Assembly (NCBI RefSeq): GCF_032302195.1 | Contig: NZ_CP135275.1 | Location: 6,965,001 to 7,029,000, forward strand | Length of the DNA stretch: 64,000 nucleotides | From: Paenibacillus sp. MMS20-IR301 | GTDB lineage: Bacteria; Bacillota; Bacilli; Paenibacillales; Paenibacillaceae | Direction of reading: 5' to 3' | In this document: piece after piece, positions 61,024 to 64,000 of the stretch | Position numbering within the stretch: the first letter of the stretch is position 1 | How the letters are laid out: each line of letters begins with the position of its first letter | Notes under the pieces: model-generated | Told to the model about the DNA's origin: nothing | The model's input: the letters and a program-made list of their open reading frames with translations, nothing else | The model's database searches: none | Program-made: the position numbers and the translations under genes

Positions 61024-64000
61024 ATGAAGAGATATATGCAGGCATTATCATTCATTCTGGTTATCACTTTGCTTATCAGCAGTCTGAATTTGACCTACGG
61101 TACGGCGAAGGCGCTGGCTGAAGAGACGGAGAGTCCCGATCTGGAGCAGATTGCTGCTGCCTGGCCGGTCGCTTTTGAAGATACCTTCAGTTCGCCGGCA
61201 GCGAATTGGGATGCCCCGGCCGGCAACTATATGAACTACGAGATTACCGGCGGAAGGTTCGCCGCCAAGGATAACTATTCCAGCTCCAAAGCCAGAATAA
61301 AAGGGAAATCCTGGTCGCAGTTCATGCTGAGCTTCAATCTGGTGATTCCCGATCTTTCGGCGGCGGGCGCTTTTGCCAGGGTGGATCTGGGCGATGCCGG
61401 CAGCGCGAACTATGACTCCCTGCTGATCAAGCAGAACAAAGTCTCGTTCTTCAAATCAGGCGTAACGGGAGAAACTACGCTGTCTACAGCCTATCCCGTG
61501 ACTTCCGGGACGGGCTATGATGTGCGGATGCTGGTTGAGGGAAATACAGTGGTCGTGCAGATGAAATCCGTGACGGAGACGGTGTACCAGACGCTGGGCG
61601 AATACACGAATCTGTATACAGCGGCTGCCCGGACGGTAACCTTCGGGCATAATCTGGCTAAGCCGAGCCTGGATGATGTCCGTGTCTATTCACAGGAAGG
61701 CCAGGAGCCGCCAGTTCCTGACATCGACCAGATAACTTCAAATTGGCCGGTAGTGTTCGAGGATCTGTTTCAGACGCCTACGGCCAAGTGGGATACGCCA
61801 GCCGGCAATTATATGAATTATCAGTATCTGGGCGGCAGATTTGTGGCTAAGGATGTGAACTCTACCTCCAAGGCGAGAATCAAGGGCAAGTCCTGGAAGA
61901 AGTTCCTGCTTACATTCAACCTGACCGTACCTGATCTGTCGGCGGCGGGAGCTTTTGCCAGAGTGGATCTCGGAGATGTGAACAGCGGGAACTATGATTC
62001 CCTGCTCATTAAGCAGAATAAGATCTCTTTCTACAAATCAGGAGTTACCGGGGAGACAAAGGTAGCCGATTATATCATAACTCCGGGTGCGGCCTATGAT
62101 TTCCGGGTGCTGGTGGACGGCAATTCGGTCATTGTGCAGGTGAAGGCGGCGGGAGAATCCCAGTATCAGACACTGGGCCGGTACACGGGGCTGTATGATG
62201 CGGTTAAGCGGACGGTTACCTTCGGGCATCATTTGCTGAAGCCGAGCCTGGATGATGTGCGGGTGTATGCTCTTGCGGCTGATAATCCGTATACCGGACC
62301 AGTCCTGACAAGCATGCAATTCTACAAGACAGCGATGAACCTCAAAGCCGGGGAGACGGAGAATCTGCGGATCATCTATGAGCCCGCGGCGGTAGAGCTT
62401 GATGATGACAGTGTGATCTGGACCAGCAGCAATGAGCAGGTGGTGAAGCTGACCGGCACTGCGTCCAAAGCAAGAGCGGTAACGGCGCTCAGCCCCGGAA
62501 CGGCAGTGATTCAGGCAGTTACGGCGGACAACCAGATTACGGTGACCAGCACGGTCACGGTTACTCCGGCGACGGCTGCGGGGAGCGGGAGTGCTGCTTT
62601 TGCCGTCTACGGGGAGAAGCAGTTAATCCCTTCTGATCTGTACGGGATCAATTACCAGAAGCTGAATGATCTGGGGCGGACCGACAACTGGTACAGTAAG
62701 CGTGACATCAGGCTGATGCAGGATATCGGAGTCGATCTGCTGCGCGTCCCGGACGGAACTTCGGCTAACTATTATCTGTATAACGACGGCTCTCTGATTA
62801 ATGCCAATGATCCGCGGTTCAGCGGGATTACCACTGGCTTCGAATATACTTCGGTGAACGGGATTAACAACGGGCTGAACGGGATTTTTCTGGAGGATAT
62901 TTACCGGGCACCGAATGAGCTGGAGCTGCCGAGCACGTTTGTGCTGAATGTGGCTTTTCAGAGCGTGGAAGAGATTACTGCCGAGGTAGAGGAGATAGTC
63001 AGCCTGTCCGATCAGCCAGTGCGCATCGAGATGGGCAATGAATTCTATCTGAACAAATACGGCGGCCAGTTCCCGTCCGTTACCGATTACGTCTATAAGG
63101 CGCGCGATGTGTATCATGCGATCAAAGAGATTGACCCGGCTATACAGGTGGGAATCGTAATTCTGGATAAATGGCAGGAGACGATTATTGTAAAAGACCC
63201 CGATTCGCATAAGCCGAACGATCCGCTCGATCTGGAGGACACAGCCGGCAACCGTTATGTGCGCTGGGAGGAGTGGAACCGGACGATTGCCGCCAATCCG
63301 GATATCTATGATGCTGTAATTCCGCATGAGTATACGGGGATACACAGCATTGATGATATGACCCAGTCCGATTTCATGGACTTCCTGTATATAAACAACG
63401 AAAACCGCTACCAGCTGATTAAAGAGCAGGCGTTAGAATTCCCGGGCAAGGAGATCTGGATCACGGAGTATGGCGGCATCAGCGGGCTGATCTTCGGCGG
63501 GGAGACGAATCTTGCGGAGAAGGGCCGGATTCACCTGGGCAAAACCCCGGCCTACTCCCTCCACTACATGGAACGGTTCATGAACTTCATGAAGACCGGC
63601 AAGGTGCAGGTTACTGCATATCACTGCCTGATCGACAACCAGTTCTTCGGCATCGTGCAGGACAGCTTTGACAGCAGCAATAAGACCGGCATGGTCGTGC
63701 TGCCGCCGTATTATACCTTCCGGGAGATCGGCAGTCTGCTGAAGGATAATGACTATTATTATGATCTGGCCATGACGAGCGGTGATTACCGGATGCTTAA
63801 CAATGCTGTACCTGCCAATTATGTCTACGGCAAGGATCTGAAGCTTAATGATGTCGGCGCCTGGGGACTCGGGAATGAAGACGAAATGACGACCGTCGTA
63901 TTCAGCAACCGGACGGATAAGGAGATTGAAGTGTCGCTGCCGGGCCAGGAGCTAATGCCAGTCTGGACTTACGGCGGTGATCCGGTGCCGGATTATCTGG
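61024..64000 (+). CDS. Secreted multidomain glycoside hydrolase of clan A type (3' end outside window)
   Basis: At least 992 residues, open to the window edge. A signal peptide (RYMQALSFILVITLLISSLN) leads to two tandem beta-sandwich domains at about residues 47-232 and 241-418. They are highly alike (both have KARIKGKSW, DLSAAGAFARVDLGD and NYDSLLIKQNK). A Big_2-like Ig domain (about 428-515) follows, then a TIM-barrel domain with RIEMGNEFYLNKYGG (acid/base Glu673) and EIWITEYGGISG (nucleophile Glu815). The barrel fits GH39/GH51-like clan A enzymes, but I cannot name the family. AGGAGG lies 7 nt before ATG 61024. Confidence 0.85.
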   Translation, partial: MKRYMQALSFILVITLLISSLNLTYGTAKALAEETESPDLEQIAAAWPVAFEDTFSSPAANWDAPAGNYMNYEITGGRFAAKDNYSSSKARIKGKSWSQFMLSFNLVIPDLSAAGAFARVDLGDAGSANYDSLLIKQNKVSFFKSGVTGETTLSTAYPVTSGTGYDVRMLVEGNTVVVQMKSVTETVYQTLGEYTNLYTAAARTVTFGHNLAKPSLDDVRVYSQEGQEPPVPDIDQITSNWPVVFEDLFQTPTAKWDTPAGNYMNYQYLGGRFVAKDVNSTSKARIKGKSWKKFLLTFNLTVPDLSAAGAFARVDLGDVNSGNYDSLLIKQNKISFYKSGVTGETKVADYIITPGAAYDFRVLVDGNSVIVQVKAAGESQYQTLGRYTGLYDAVKRTVTFGHHLLKPSLDDVRVYALAADNPYTGPVLTSMQFYKTAMNLKAGETENLRIIYEPAAVELDDDSVIWTSSNEQVVKLTGTASKARAVTALSPGTAVIQAVTADNQITVTSTVTVTPATAAGSGSAAFAVYGEKQLIPSDLYGINYQKLNDLGRTDNWYSKRDIRLMQDIGVDLLRVPDGTSANYYLYNDGSLINANDPRFSGITTGFEYTSVNGINNGLNGIFLEDIYRAPNELELPSTFVLNVAFQSVEEITAEVEEIVSLSDQPVRIEMGNEFYLNKYGGQFPSVTDYVYKARDVYHAIKEIDPAIQVGIVILDKWQETIIVKDPDSHKPNDPLDLEDTAGNRYVRWEEWNRTIAANPDIYDAVIPHEYTGIHSIDDMTQSDFMDFLYINNENRYQLIKEQALEFPGKEIWITEYGGISGLIFGGETNLAEKGRIHLGKTPAYSLHYMERFMNFMKTGKVQVTAYHCLIDNQFFGIVQDSFDSSNKTGMVVLPPYYTFREIGSLLKDNDYYYDLAMTSGDYRMLNNAVPANYVYGKDLKLNDVGAWGLGNEDEMTTVVFSNRTDKEIEVSLPGQELMPVWTYGGDPVPDYL

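Overview
The window looks like chromosomal DNA of a Paenibacillus-type Firmicute. The evidence is strong AGGAGG-like ribosome binding sites, lipoprotein signal peptides, YesM/YesN-type two-component pairs beside sugar ABC transporters, a BceRSAB module, an S-layer (SLH) protein, and a high density of cytoplasmic and secreted glycoside hydrolases. It opens in the 3' end of an rRNA operon (23S end, 5S, terminator). No phage, plasmid or CRISPR genes are seen. The only transposon-like gene is one intact orphan TnpB.

Layout. (1) 1-925: 23S 3' end and 5S. (2) 1348-2872: a class I glutamine amidotransferase and a DapA-family aldolase. (3) 3098-17213: a glycan locus on the + strand. It holds a YesM/YesN sensor and regulator, a sugar-binding lipoprotein, a secreted beta-helix enzyme, two ABC permeases, a membrane-anchored parvulin/SurA-like foldase, a GH112 phosphorylase and a GH29 fucosidase. 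Read together, an extracellular enzyme releases a galactosyl-HexNAc-type (possibly fucosylated) sugar, the ABC system imports it, and GH29 plus GH112 degrade it inside the cell. (4) 17416-23335: a phosphatase, an OsmC protein, a response regulator/kinase pair with a lipoprotein, and an AraC regulator. (5) 23564-33840: GH78, GH3, a beta-phosphoglucomutase/GH43 fusion, an AraC regulator and a GH38 mannosidase. (6) 34702-37227: a 6-phospho-beta-glucosidase divergent from a LacI-type repressor with a perfect operator between them. (7) 37302-41870: a complete Bce-type peptide-sensing and detoxification module. (8) 42222-46236: a membrane AraC regulator with a sugar-binding lipoprotein on the minus strand. 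(9) 46485-50681: an SLH-anchored acid phosphatase followed by a TnpB element with a predicted guide RNA. (10) 51493-64000: a second ABC/YesMN sugar locus with a KDPG-type aldolase, a sialidase-fold enzyme and a large secreted glycosidase that runs off the window.

The most unusual signal is not a gene. Six intergenic elements of about 170-182 bp, in five unrelated sequence families, share one architecture: four copies of a roughly 20-bp family-specific motif, two direct then two inverted, with start-to-start spacings close to 50 / 58 / 50 bp (48-62 in the middle). Families A and C each occur twice. A degenerate part of a further copy lies at 50737. A second strong signal is a 40-bp block, 36/40 identical, placed at the same distance before TATAAT upstream of both the sugar-binding protein gene (6687) and the permease gene (10693). 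It is a likely binding site for the YesN-like regulator encoded next to it.
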